Shown here piece after piece: positions 1-8,497 of a stretch of DNA of 27,291 bases (its first letter is position 1; each line of letters starts with the position of its first letter). The notes under the pieces were generated by a model that made no database searches, was not told the origin of the DNA, and was given only the letters and a program-made list of their open reading frames with translations. The position numbers and the translations under genes were made by a program. Location: the NCBI GenBank assembly GCA_035499415.1, contig DATJYV010000008.1, positions 1 to 27,291 of the forward strand, in the 5' to 3' direction. Source of the stretch: DATJYV01 sp035499415. GTDB lineage: Bacteria > Bacteroidota > Ignavibacteria > UBA10030.

Positions 1-2918
1 TAGACGGGATTCGGCCAGTTGTACACGCGGTCCTTGGGAAGGAATGCGCTCGACACCGGCACCGGGTTGGCGGTGGCGATCGCGGCAAAATCACTCTGTG
101 AAGGGTCGTAGCGCTTCATCGGCCAACGGGTTGTGGCGGCAGAATACGGCTGAAGCAGGTCAAAGATATTGAGCGTGCCGTTTCCGTCCACGGCGGCCAT
201 CGCGAGGTCCGTGGATCCGGCGGTTCCCGCGAGCGGGAAAAATGCGGGGGTGGTCGAGCCGTTCGCCAGGATCTGGGTCGATGGGGAAGCGCCGCCGGCG
301 GACGGAAATTCCAGGAGATTTCCGCTGCCGTCGACGTACACGACGTCCGCATGTGAGTCGCCGCTGATATCGGCAACGACCGGAGCCGACTCGGGCGGAA
401 TCTGAGCGGAGGGAACGGTTTTGGGAAATCCGGAGACGAGATAACCGCCGACGTTCACCGCATAGATCTTTCCAAGACTCGACACCGTGATGAAAGATTT
501 CTTTCCGTCGCCGGTTATGTCGGCCAGAGCCGGCAGGTTGTGAAGTGTTTCGTCGGGCGCAAGATGGCGGTCGAGCTCGTCACTCCGAAGAATCAATCCC
601 CCGTTGGAATCGAAGAGGTAGAGATGCTTATGGCTGGCGGCCGCATCATACGATTCCTCCGTCGTCATCCCTATCACGACGCTCCCGTCTCCTTTCATAT
701 CGCCGCAGACAAGACCGTGGATGGTGCCGGTCAGAATGTTCCTGGCCATGACCGTGCCGGTCCGGAAGTTGACAAGCGAGAGGGAATCTCCTCCCGCCAC
801 GGCGATCAAATCGGTCGCACCCACGCGGCACACGTCGCTCCCGGGGCTCGAAGGAAATTGATAGAGGACGGTTCCCTGAAGGGAAAGGACGCTGACGGTC
901 GGCCCGCCGAATGCAACGACAAACGTGTCGGCAAACATGGTGAATGAACCTTGGACCGAAGGGAGTTTGAACACCCGGTCAAGGAGCTTGTCATTGTCAA
1001 GATCCTCGACCCTCCATTCATAGACACCATCCGGCGCGGCGGCCGCGATGTATCGCTTGCCCGCGGCAGGATGGTCCAGGACGGCCAGCCCGCCAACCGA
1101 GATGCTGTCAGTCCAGGCCACGACGCCCGCAGAATCGGCGCCGAGATAATTGGTGCCGTCCTGCCTCCACGCAATGATGGACCCCTTTGCACCGGTCAGT
1201 CCGCTCCGGGCCGCGACGATTTCCGGGACGCCGTCGCCGTCCAGGTCGGCGGCGAGTGCCGAGGGAACCTGGCCTCCCAATATCTTTGGAAAACCCGGGA
1301 CCGGTTTGACGCCTTCGCTCCCGAATTGTACCATGGCGGTCATCCGCGGCGAGCGGGGGCTGAAGTTCCTTATCGCGACGAGTGAACGCGCACCGGAGTT
1401 CGCGTTGCTGCTGGGAATCGAATGCTGGTCGAATGAGTTGGTGTAACCGAACGCCGAATTCCCCTGGAACCAGCAATCGAGAGGGCTTCCATATTCGGTA
1501 CCGTATCCGGCATCCGTCTGGGTATAGACCTGCCCGATGTCCTGAGAGCCGTCGGCCTCTTCAAGATTGACGCCGCGGTGATTCATATCCCCATTTACCG
1601 TGTTCGTCGCAAGGTTGGCGTTGATCACCCCCTCGTCGATGTGCCAGATGAGAATCCCCCCGCCGTCGTAGAGATGGGTGGAATCGATGCGCCCGATCAG
1701 AGCCCAGTCATAATCATCCACGTCGATCACCGACCCCGTAACGGCGCTCACATTATTATAACTGAAGAAGTCGAGCGAATCGGTCGGAAATGTGACAAGT
1801 CTCGTGATGTGGTTCTCGACGATCGTCAGATGTTGTCCGTTATTCAACGGGTCCCGGTTCCTGTTTTCCACAAGAAAATATTCCGTCCCGCTGATCGGAA
1901 TCTTGTAGATGGAATCCTGGCCCGTCGTCGTGAGACTGACGGCCGGGAGGGTGATTGTGCCGGACGAGGTGACCACGATCGGCTTGACCCACCCGAGGTA
2001 GATTTTTTCCCATGCGCTCGGCTCGGGCGGAAAGATGCCTCCGTAGGCAAAGATGGAAGCGATGTCCATCAACCCAAACTGTCCGATCCCCGCCAGCCCC
2101 GCCGTGGTGTTAAAGAGGTCCGGCAGGCCGAGATAACTGCCGAGCGACGCGGCCGCCAATCCGTTCATGGCGAGCTTCAACGTATCGTTGAATCCGCTCT
2201 CAACGATGACGCGCGTTTCCGTCTCGGGCATGATGATCGTATTCGTGATTTTGAACGCGGCACTGTCGACAGGAATTCCATTGAAGGACTGGTCGCCGAG
2301 GTCGTCACGGAAGGCCTGGAGCCCAAGATAGAGGGAGGGAATGTCGTACGGCGTGGGGTCGTAGCCGAGCTCGGCCACGAGGTTGAGGTCCTTGCCCACG
2401 CCTGCATGGAACACCGTGAAGGCATCGTATTTGGAAAAATCGAACCCGGGCGAGATGGAATCGACGGCATGCCAGCTGTCCATCGCAAGGAGCGCCAGCC
2501 ATTTGTTTGTCCCGTCATTCGCCGCCGGGGCATAGTACTCCATCACGTGGGGGAGCGTGACGACCTGGGGCAGGACCGTTCCGGTGACCGTGACCTGACC
2601 GTTCGAAACCTTGCGAAAATAATTTTGCAGGAACGTGAGCTTGTTTGTGAAGTACGACCGGTCATGCGGCGGAGGGTCGAGCAGTCCCGAAACGTACTGA
2701 GTCTGGAATGTCCCGTCGCCCGAGGTCTGGTCGTCATCATCCGTCTGGAACTGCACCATGACCGCGAGGATGCGGACGCTGTCCTGAAGCGGGAGTACGG
2801 TCCGTGATAATGCGGCGGAGGTTCGAAGAAGCGCGGTCGGACGGAGCGCGGGCCGTTTCGACTGCGGAAAGAGAAGAAGGGACGGGAACAGTACAACGAA
2901 CAGCAACCGACGGGTCAC
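1..2918 (-). CDS. M6-metalloprotease-like, FG-GAP repeat secreted protein (partial, zinc site lost)
   Basis: The minus-strand frame is open from a GTG at 2918 to the window edge (972 complete codons), so the 3' end is missing. A GGAG seven bases upstream of the GTG supports the start. Residues 1-20 form a signal peptide (MTRRLLFVVLFPSLLLF). Residues about 45-400 resemble the M6 (immune inhibitor A-like) peptidase family, including LGLPDLFNT followed by GIGQFGLMD. The position of the zinc motif HEFGH reads ASLGS (residues 257-261), so it should not bind zinc like its relatives. From about residue 530 onward there are FG-GAP/VCBS-type calcium-loop repeats (DLDGDGVPE, DITGDGKKS, DISGDSHAD). The visible end, VYNWPNPV, matches the entry into a T9SS C-terminal sorting domain. 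It lies 50 bases after porV in the same direction, which fits a cell-surface T9SS cargo. The function of the inactive domain is unknown. Confidence 0.85.
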   Translation of the reverse strand, partial: MTRRLLFVVLFPSLLLFPQSKRPALRPTALLRTSAALSRTVLPLQDSVRILAVMVQFQTDDDDQTSGDGTFQTQYVSGLLDPPPHDRSYFTNKLTFLQNYFRKVSNGQVTVTGTVLPQVVTLPHVMEYYAPAANDGTNKWLALLAMDSWHAVDSISPGFDFSKYDAFTVFHAGVGKDLNLVAELGYDPTPYDIPSLYLGLQAFRDDLGDQSFNGIPVDSAAFKITNTIIMPETETRVIVESGFNDTLKLAMNGLAAASLGSYLGLPDLFNTTAGLAGIGQFGLMDIASIFAYGGIFPPEPSAWEKIYLGWVKPIVVTSSGTITLPAVSLTTTGQDSIYKIPISGTEYFLVENRNRDPLNNGQHLTIVENHITRLVTFPTDSLDFFSYNNVSAVTGSVIDVDDYDWALIGRIDSTHLYDGGGILIWHIDEGVINANLATNTVNGDMNHRGVNLEEADGSQDIGQVYTQTDAGYGTEYGSPLDCWFQGNSAFGYTNSFDQHSIPSSNANSGARSLVAIRNFSPRSPRMTAMVQFGSEGVKPVPGFPKILGGQVPSALAADLDGDGVPEIVAARSGLTGAKGSIIAWRQDGTNYLGADSAGVVAWTDSISVGGLAVLDHPAAGKRYIAAAAPDGVYEWRVEDLDNDKLLDRVFKLPSVQGSFTMFADTFVVAFGGPTVSVLSLQGTVLYQFPSSPGSDVCRVGATDLIAVAGGDSLSLVNFRTGTVMARNILTGTIHGLVCGDMKGDGSVVIGMTTEESYDAAASHKHLYLFDSNGGLILRSDELDRHLAPDETLHNLPALADITGDGKKSFITVSSLGKIYAVNVGGYLVSGFPKTVPSAQIPPESAPVVADISGDSHADVVYVDGSGNLLEFPSAGGASPSTQILANGSTTPAFFPLAGTAGSTDLAMAAVDGNGTLNIFDLLQPYSAATTRWPMKRYDPSQSDFAAIATANPVPVSSAFLPKDRVYNWPNPV

Positions 2919-2968
2919 CGATCAGCTCCGAAAAAATGCGACGATGGAATGAACGCGTGCGGTAACAA

Positions 2969-4081
2969 CTAGGGGGAAACGCCTCCCCAATCCACCGAGA
3001 GGGAAAATCGGAGCGTGCCGCCAAGAGGATCCTGGTCTTCGAAGGCGCTGATGTAACCGAAATCGAAGCCGTAAATGTCGTAGCGCAGGCCCGCGCCAAA
3101 GGTCATGAACTTTCGGTTGCCCTCGCGCGGATCTTCGTAAAAGTATCCGAACCGGAGAGCGATGAGCTTCGGCGAGCCGTACCAATACTCCACTCCCACA
3201 CTGGTCGTAAATTCCCGGATCTGTTCAGCGATCGAACTTCCTGTCCACGTCGTGTAGATCGCCTTGTAAAACTCGTCCGCCGTGCCGCTGGTGTCTTTTT
3301 TGATGAGCAGGCGGTTCACATCCGTCATGATCGTCATGCTGTTATAGTCTCCCTCGAGAATCTTGTAGGCGAAACCAAGCCGCAGGTTCATCGGGAGCGG
3401 GTCTGCCTGTTCTTTGTCAATGTAGGTCAACTTCGGTCCGATGTTCGAGATATCGAGGCCGAGACTCAGGCGGTCGCCCAGGTCCAGACCGGTGAACGGG
3501 ATTTCCGGATCGATGGGACGGTACAAGAGTCCGAGGTCGAAGCTGAAACCGGAAGCAATTCCGCTCCCCTTCTCTTCCGCCGTTCCGAAGGGAGCAAGGG
3601 CGCTGTGAATGAAGCGGACGTTCGTTCCAATGCCGAGTTCATCCGATAAACGGGTACCGTATCCCAGTGTGATCGCGTACTCGTACGCGGTGAACGACTG
3701 CAGGGGTGTCGGGTCGTTCAAAGTCTGGTCGAACTTTCCCAGGTTGAGGTACGTGATCGCCGCGGCCACCATTCCGTCGAGCTCCTCGACCGGCTGCTTG
3801 TAAACCATATGCGCAATCCAGAGGTCGGGCAGATTGAAGGCCGGCAGCCAGTTGGCATGCGTGAGACTCACTTCGGACCCGTTCTGGAACGCATAGCCGG
3901 CGGGGTTCCAGTAAATCGCCCATCCGTCATCCGCCAGTGCGACGCCCCCTTCACCCATCGCACTCGCGCGCGAATTCGGCGCAATGAGCAGGAACGGGAC
4001 TGCCGTCGTAATCGCCTGCGCGGTCGCCCATTGAATTGCACAGAAGGCCAACAACACAAGCCCGGTCGTTCTCTTCACCAT
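2969..4081 (-). CDS. porV: Type IX secretion system outer-membrane protein PorV
   Basis: A 370-aa outer-membrane beta-barrel protein of the PorV (LptO) family. PorV is part of the T9SS attachment complex and passes cargo to the PorU sortase. After a signal peptide (MVKRTTGLVLLAFCAIQWATAQA) comes the family's N-terminal signature: AITTAVPFL, then SRASAMGEGGVAL and YWNPAG, at about residues 24-62. Alternating hydrophobic strands follow, to the end. I chose the ATG at 4081 because GGAGG sits eight bases upstream; a GTG at 4096 would add five residues and would sit before the GGAGG. It follows porU by 91 bases on the same strand and precedes the M6-like cargo gene, a typical porU-porV arrangement. 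The AT-rich gap could hold a secondary promoter, but no box is convincing. Confidence 0.9.
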   Translation of the reverse strand: MVKRTTGLVLLAFCAIQWATAQAITTAVPFLLIAPNSRASAMGEGGVALADDGWAIYWNPAGYAFQNGSEVSLTHANWLPAFNLPDLWIAHMVYKQPVEELDGMVAAAITYLNLGKFDQTLNDPTPLQSFTAYEYAITLGYGTRLSDELGIGTNVRFIHSALAPFGTAEEKGSGIASGFSFDLGLLYRPIDPEIPFTGLDLGDRLSLGLDISNIGPKLTYIDKEQADPLPMNLRLGFAYKILEGDYNSMTIMTDVNRLLIKKDTSGTADEFYKAIYTTWTGSSIAEQIREFTTSVGVEYWYGSPKLIALRFGYFYEDPREGNRKFMTFGAGLRYDIYGFDFGYISAFEDQDPLGGTLRFSLSVDWGGVSP

Positions 4082-4172
4082 GACAGATACCTCCACGAAA
4101 ATAATCTCTTCCCTAAAATACGTGAATTAAATTAAACGATTTCCGCATCATTTTCAATGACCCGCGCCACGT

Positions 4173-7100
4173 CTAGCGCATCACGGCGAGTTTTCCAATG
4201 GATTCCGCCCTTCCCGAACCGTCGGAACTTCTGGCAACGATCCTGTAGAAGTAAACGCCATTGGCCAGCTCGTTTCCATCCTGGTCTCTCCCGTCCCAGG
4301 GAACCTGAACGAATCGGTCGGAAACCCCGTACGTCGAAAAATCCCGGAGCAGCCTTCCGGCGACGGAATAGATTTTGATCTGAACGTCGATCGGGTCGGT
4401 CGCATTCCGCTGAAACGTAAAGACGGTCGACCGGGAAAAGGGATTGGGGACGTTGACGACGTTTTCCATGAGAACCGGTCCTGCGGACCGAACCTCAAAC
4501 TCCACCTGGGCGGTCGATCCATTATTCCGGACGTCCCACGCCTGCACGGTAGCAACATGCTTTCCTTCCGTAAGGTCGGAGAAAGGATAACTCACCTGGC
4601 CGCTGCGGTACGTGTCGAGGTCGCCGCGGTAGAAATCCGTGAGGTCGATCGTTTGGTCGGGGTTTGTCAGGAGTGCCTGAAGGCGATGGCCGACTCCCAC
4701 GGTCGAGGTATTGATGCCGCTTGCATCGTCCAGTTTGACGATGAGCGTTGTCGTCGGCCGGACAATGTCCCCCGAGCGAAACGAGAGGTCGTCAAAATAG
4801 ATTGCGATGGAAGGGCCCGTCGTGTCGACGACTGCGGCGGTATCCGTGCCGTTGATGGTGACATTTTCCGTAAAGCCGACGGCGTCGCTCGAATCGCCGG
4901 AAGCATACATCTCGATGCGCGACTGTCCGCCGTACGTCACATCTTTGGGGACGGGAATCGTTGCGTGAAATGTTCCGTTCTTCACCGACACCGCGCCCCG
5001 GTAAAGCACGCTGCCGCTCATGACGAATGTAAATCCCGGCCAGATGGGGACGCTCTCGACCTGTTTCGGGTCGAAGAGCTCGACAAGCCCCGAACCGTTG
5101 AAGTTTGTCCACGGCTGTCCCCCGGGGTGTGAAATGGTGCCGCTCACTGCCGCAACGCCGAGGGAGCGCAGAGTTGAAAGGGAGACGGTGGAGAGGCCGT
5201 TGACCGTGTCGACCGTCGCTTGGGCGCGGGGAACCGCAAAACGCACGGTCGGGTCGCACAGCAGGACATACTTGAGGTCGTTGTCGAACGTCCCCGAATA
5301 GTGCTCCTGTTTCGTCTGGTACATCACGTCGCCCATCCTCCAATCATAGCCGTGTGGTCCTGCCTGGAAAAGGGAGTCGAAAAACGTGTAATTGAAATAT
5401 GCATTGTCCAATTCGTAAACCTGACGAACAGCGGTCATGATGCCGATGGCGCCCCCCTGCCCCATGGTGACTATTTGTTCGCCTGCGCTGACCTGGTTCG
5501 GGTCGTCGAACGCTGCAAAGTTGCACGTCGCACCGATGACGAATGTCAGCATATCTTTGTTGACGAGCTGGGGAAGGCTCTCGTCGCGCGTGAAGATATA
5601 CTCGTGTGCCCAGAGCAGCTGGTTGCCGTGGCCGATGTAGTTCATCAGCAGCGTCCCGCGGTTGAAGGCGTCGATGATCGCCTGATTCGCGAGCGGTTTG
5701 CGCCTCCCGGCGGCGCTGTTGATCGTCGGATATTCCACGATGTAGATTTTCTGCTTGTCGAAGCTCGCGGGCGTGTGCAACTCCGCAAGATCTTCCGATG
5801 ACGACGTAAACACATCGCCGTCGTCGCCGGTTGAAGTCAACCCGTCGTCCGAGACGAACGTGATCGTATTTCTCCACGGGTCGTGCGGAGCCGTCGTTTC
5901 GTACGAGATGACCTTGTCCACCATCGTCGCCGCGTCCTGTTCCGACCTCGCCGGGAGCCGGCCGATCGACAGGGAGATCCGGTCGTCGCCGGGGTTGAGC
6001 TTGGCAAAATAATCGTCGGTCGTGTACGTCAGAATCTGATTTATCGATTCGGCCGTTTCGTAGGCGGAAATCCAGTTCCTCGCCGAGCTGACAATATTCT
6101 TGTAATCGTAGGAGCCGTTTCCGAAGAGCAGGACGTACTGCGGTGCGACCGCCCAGTTCGTCTGCGTGTATTTTAGAAAATCCCGGATGGCCGTCGGGTC
6201 GGGAATTCCCCCTGCGAATTCGTTGAAGATGTTGGCCACGTCGACCACGACCGTCCGGAGCGTGTCGGCTTGCTGCCGGAAGGACTGTAGACGCTGTGCG
6301 TCGGCAAGAAATTCCTGGGGAGAGATGATGATGAAATCGTACGGCTGTGTCTGCCCGTGGAGGTTTGTATTCGCGACCTGGACCACGTTCGCCGGCTGGA
6401 GATAGCCGGTTTCTCCGACGGCGAGGTACCGGTGCAGGCTCCCGGCCGACTGGATCGCTTGAAATGAACAGACCGACGCTTTGACGTCGTCGAATTTCAC
6501 CTGGGTCACCTGCCGCGGCGATGCAGGGTTCGTCACGTCGAAGATCCGCGTGTTGCGCGACGAGAAGTTGGTCAGGTCAAACTCGGCCGTCGCTGACGTG
6601 TCCGGGCCGAAGAACAGGAGCACGTCGTTGACCGCATCGAAGGTTCTCCGGTAATGAATCTCAAACCAGTCAAGCCATCCCATCGCGGCATCGTTGGTCG
6701 TGTTGAACTCGAACTTCAGGAGACTCCGGTTGCCGGGAATCACGCCCGAACCGGAAGTCGAGACGACCCCCGGGTCGAATGCGTAATAATCTTCGTCATC
6801 GTTGGGGTCGACGTCCACGGTTCCAAGCTGAACGGGAGATCCGAGAAGGTTGCCGTTTTCGTACACGAGGAATTCATCGTTCGTGCTTGAACGGCTCAGC
6901 ACGTCGAATCGATAATTCACCGGTTTCGTCGCCACGAGGCCGTTCAAGAGGGTCGTGTAGACGGCGCTCGGGCTGAGGTCATCAAAGGACTGCCCGAGCC
7001 ATCGACGTCCCGAACTGAGGAGGTTGAACTTTTCCTGTTCCGTAAACAGCATTTCCTCAAAATCTGTCGGGACGAACGGAGCAGGATTCTTGAGCGATAC

Positions 7101-8120
7101 CACGCTGTCCATTCCCTTTCCCGGGGCGCCGCCGTACGTGAAGAAGTACTCATTCGTTTCGCTGTACGGGTGGATGTAGTGGGAAAACTGGCGCTGGCCG
7201 GGGTCATACGACCACTCGCGCAACCCTATCCCATAAAAGAGAATGTAGTCGTCGGCATCGAAGACGCCGTTTCCATTGTTGTCTACCCGAAGACAAGGAA
7301 CCTCCTGAAGATCGCCCGGGCGTGCCGCATTGACATCTTCCGGAAGCACCTGTCCGCCGTTGCCAAATACCCGAATCGACCGGATACTGCTGAAGACGGC
7401 CGTGGGAATTTTCGCCGACTTGAAGAAGCTCATGTCCAATTTATAAATGCCCGTTTGCTGGACGTCCATCCGGTACCAATCGCCCTGTGCGAGCGGCGAG
7501 TCTGTAAGATTCTTTTTCACCGAGACGCGGCTTGCAACGCTCGCGGGTTTGGGGCTCCTGCGGGTGAGCGCCATCGACGCCTTCAGCCCGTTGCGCGGCC
7601 ACGGGTCGAAATCGACCTCGACGACGATCCGGGAATAAACGCGAAGAGAAGTGGCACCCACAACCTCTGCGGGCCGAAGAACGAGAGTCGCCCGGGTCAA
7701 CGCGGGCCCCGGAGCGACGTCGATGATTTCTGCTCGCGGAATCGTCGTGCGTCCCTTCAGCGCTGCCGTTTGCGGTCGGGCTCCGATTCGTTTCGAGACC
7801 GGCTGGACGGATTGAACAACGTGCGACTCCAGGCCGGCGATATGGACCGTGTAGTGCGAAGTCGGGAATAAGAGCGGAATCCTTCGGGAAGGGAGCGATT
7901 GCCCGGTGGCGACGTCGTATTCATCGTCCGAACCGTCGCGAACGAACACGCGTGCCTGCGCCCCATTTCCGGCGAGCTTTTCCACGACGACGTGCGGAGT
8001 GTATTCCAGCACGATCGCGTGGTCATTCTCGCTCAGGATCCGGACGTTGGAAGGCGCCTGGGCAATGACATGACCGGCGAAAAGAGACAACATGCTCAGA
8101 GTGATCGGAAGTCGCCACAT
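4173..8120 (-). CDS. porU: Type IX secretion system sortase PorU (C25 gingipain-like peptidase)
   Basis: A 1315-aa secreted C25-family cysteine peptidase. PorU removes the C-terminal domain of T9SS cargo and attaches the cargo to the cell surface. The signal peptide is MWRLPITLSMLSLFAGHVIAQ. An N-terminal beta-rich prodomain-like region is followed by the C25 domain. The catalytic His lies in NYIGHGNQ (about residue 831) and the Cys in IGATCNF (about residue 866), followed by GGAIGIMTAVR and LLCDPTVRF. The last 90 residues (NVPNPFSRS, VPWDGRDQDG, ANGVYFYRI) form a FlgD-like/T9SS CTD fold, as in PorU proteins that keep their own CTD. An in-frame ATG-less extension to 8258 exists, but the signal peptide argues for the ATG at 8120. 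No good Shine-Dalgarno site precedes it, so the start is moderately certain. It is longer than the P. gingivalis protein but matches environmental relatives. Confidence 0.88.
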   Translation of the reverse strand: MWRLPITLSMLSLFAGHVIAQAPSNVRILSENDHAIVLEYTPHVVVEKLAGNGAQARVFVRDGSDDEYDVATGQSLPSRRIPLLFPTSHYTVHIAGLESHVVQSVQPVSKRIGARPQTAALKGRTTIPRAEIIDVAPGPALTRATLVLRPAEVVGATSLRVYSRIVVEVDFDPWPRNGLKASMALTRRSPKPASVASRVSVKKNLTDSPLAQGDWYRMDVQQTGIYKLDMSFFKSAKIPTAVFSSIRSIRVFGNGGQVLPEDVNAARPGDLQEVPCLRVDNNGNGVFDADDYILFYGIGLREWSYDPGQRQFSHYIHPYSETNEYFFTYGGAPGKGMDSVVSLKNPAPFVPTDFEEMLFTEQEKFNLLSSGRRWLGQSFDDLSPSAVYTTLLNGLVATKPVNYRFDVLSRSSTNDEFLVYENGNLLGSPVQLGTVDVDPNDDEDYYAFDPGVVSTSGSGVIPGNRSLLKFEFNTTNDAAMGWLDWFEIHYRRTFDAVNDVLLFFGPDTSATAEFDLTNFSSRNTRIFDVTNPASPRQVTQVKFDDVKASVCSFQAIQSAGSLHRYLAVGETGYLQPANVVQVANTNLHGQTQPYDFIIISPQEFLADAQRLQSFRQQADTLRTVVVDVANIFNEFAGGIPDPTAIRDFLKYTQTNWAVAPQYVLLFGNGSYDYKNIVSSARNWISAYETAESINQILTYTTDDYFAKLNPGDDRISLSIGRLPARSEQDAATMVDKVISYETTAPHDPWRNTITFVSDDGLTSTGDDGDVFTSSSEDLAELHTPASFDKQKIYIVEYPTINSAAGRRKPLANQAIIDAFNRGTLLMNYIGHGNQLLWAHEYIFTRDESLPQLVNKDMLTFVIGATCNFAAFDDPNQVSAGEQIVTMGQGGAIGIMTAVRQVYELDNAYFNYTFFDSLFQAGPHGYDWRMGDVMYQTKQEHYSGTFDNDLKYVLLCDPTVRFAVPRAQATVDTVNGLSTVSLSTLRSLGVAAVSGTISHPGGQPWTNFNGSGLVELFDPKQVESVPIWPGFTFVMSGSVLYRGAVSVKNGTFHATIPVPKDVTYGGQSRIEMYASGDSSDAVGFTENVTINGTDTAAVVDTTGPSIAIYFDDLSFRSGDIVRPTTTLIVKLDDASGINTSTVGVGHRLQALLTNPDQTIDLTDFYRGDLDTYRSGQVSYPFSDLTEGKHVATVQAWDVRNNGSTAQVEFEVRSAGPVLMENVVNVPNPFSRSTVFTFQRNATDPIDVQIKIYSVAGRLLRDFSTYGVSDRFVQVPWDGRDQDGNELANGVYFYRIVARSSDGSGRAESIGKLAVMR

Positions 8121-8497
8121 AAAACAAAAAACCGAATGAGAAGGCCTCCCATCCGGTGCGATCGATGAAGAACGATACCGAATTTGCAAAGGCCTGTTCC
8201 CTAGAAGCGTCCCAGTCCAGAATACACCATCTCCGATCCGGGAACGAACCTTTAACAAACTGCGATAGTCTCTCCGATACCCTTACATTTGTTCTTTCAC
8301 AATGATAGCGAATCTATGCCGGAGAGTCAAGATTCAATTGTGATGACGGTCAGAAGGCAGGTGAATTTTCATGCGCCATGCGTGGACATGGGGAGGTGAA
8401 ATGGATTATCCTCCGCGACGATACAACCCCCTCGCGCGTTTATTGCAGTTGAGGCCTTTTTTCGCTAAATTAATCGTGTTTACCGATTTGTTGCCTA
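8121..8497. other. Intergenic region between divergent porU and glgA
   Basis: This 377-base gap separates porU (minus) from glgA (plus) and should contain promoters for both. No gene is convincing in it; open frames on either strand are extensions of the flanking genes. A weak sigma70-like pair for glgA is listed separately. On the minus strand a TTGTGA and a TATCGG spaced by 17 bases (around 8264-8293) are only a poor match, so no porU promoter is called. Confidence 0.5.
8443..8471 (+). promoter_or_regulatory. Weak sigma70-like promoter for glgA
   Basis: TTGCAG, a 17-base spacer and TAAATT lie about 27 bases before the glgA GTG. The -35 box is poor. The -10 box equals the one before the second fluoride riboswitch. 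This would give a leader of only about 20 bases, consistent with the absence of a Shine-Dalgarno site at glgA. Confidence 0.3.

Noticed and set aside
1578..2807. Plus-strand 409-codon open frame
   Set aside because: It is antisense to the M6-like gene, whose protein shows clear family motifs; the plus-strand translation is charged, without recognisable domains, and typical of a high-GC shadow frame.
4097..4172. TTGAAA followed by AT-rich boxes as a porV-specific promoter
   Set aside because: No -10 box at proper spacing exceeds three of six matches; read-through from porU is enough to explain expression.
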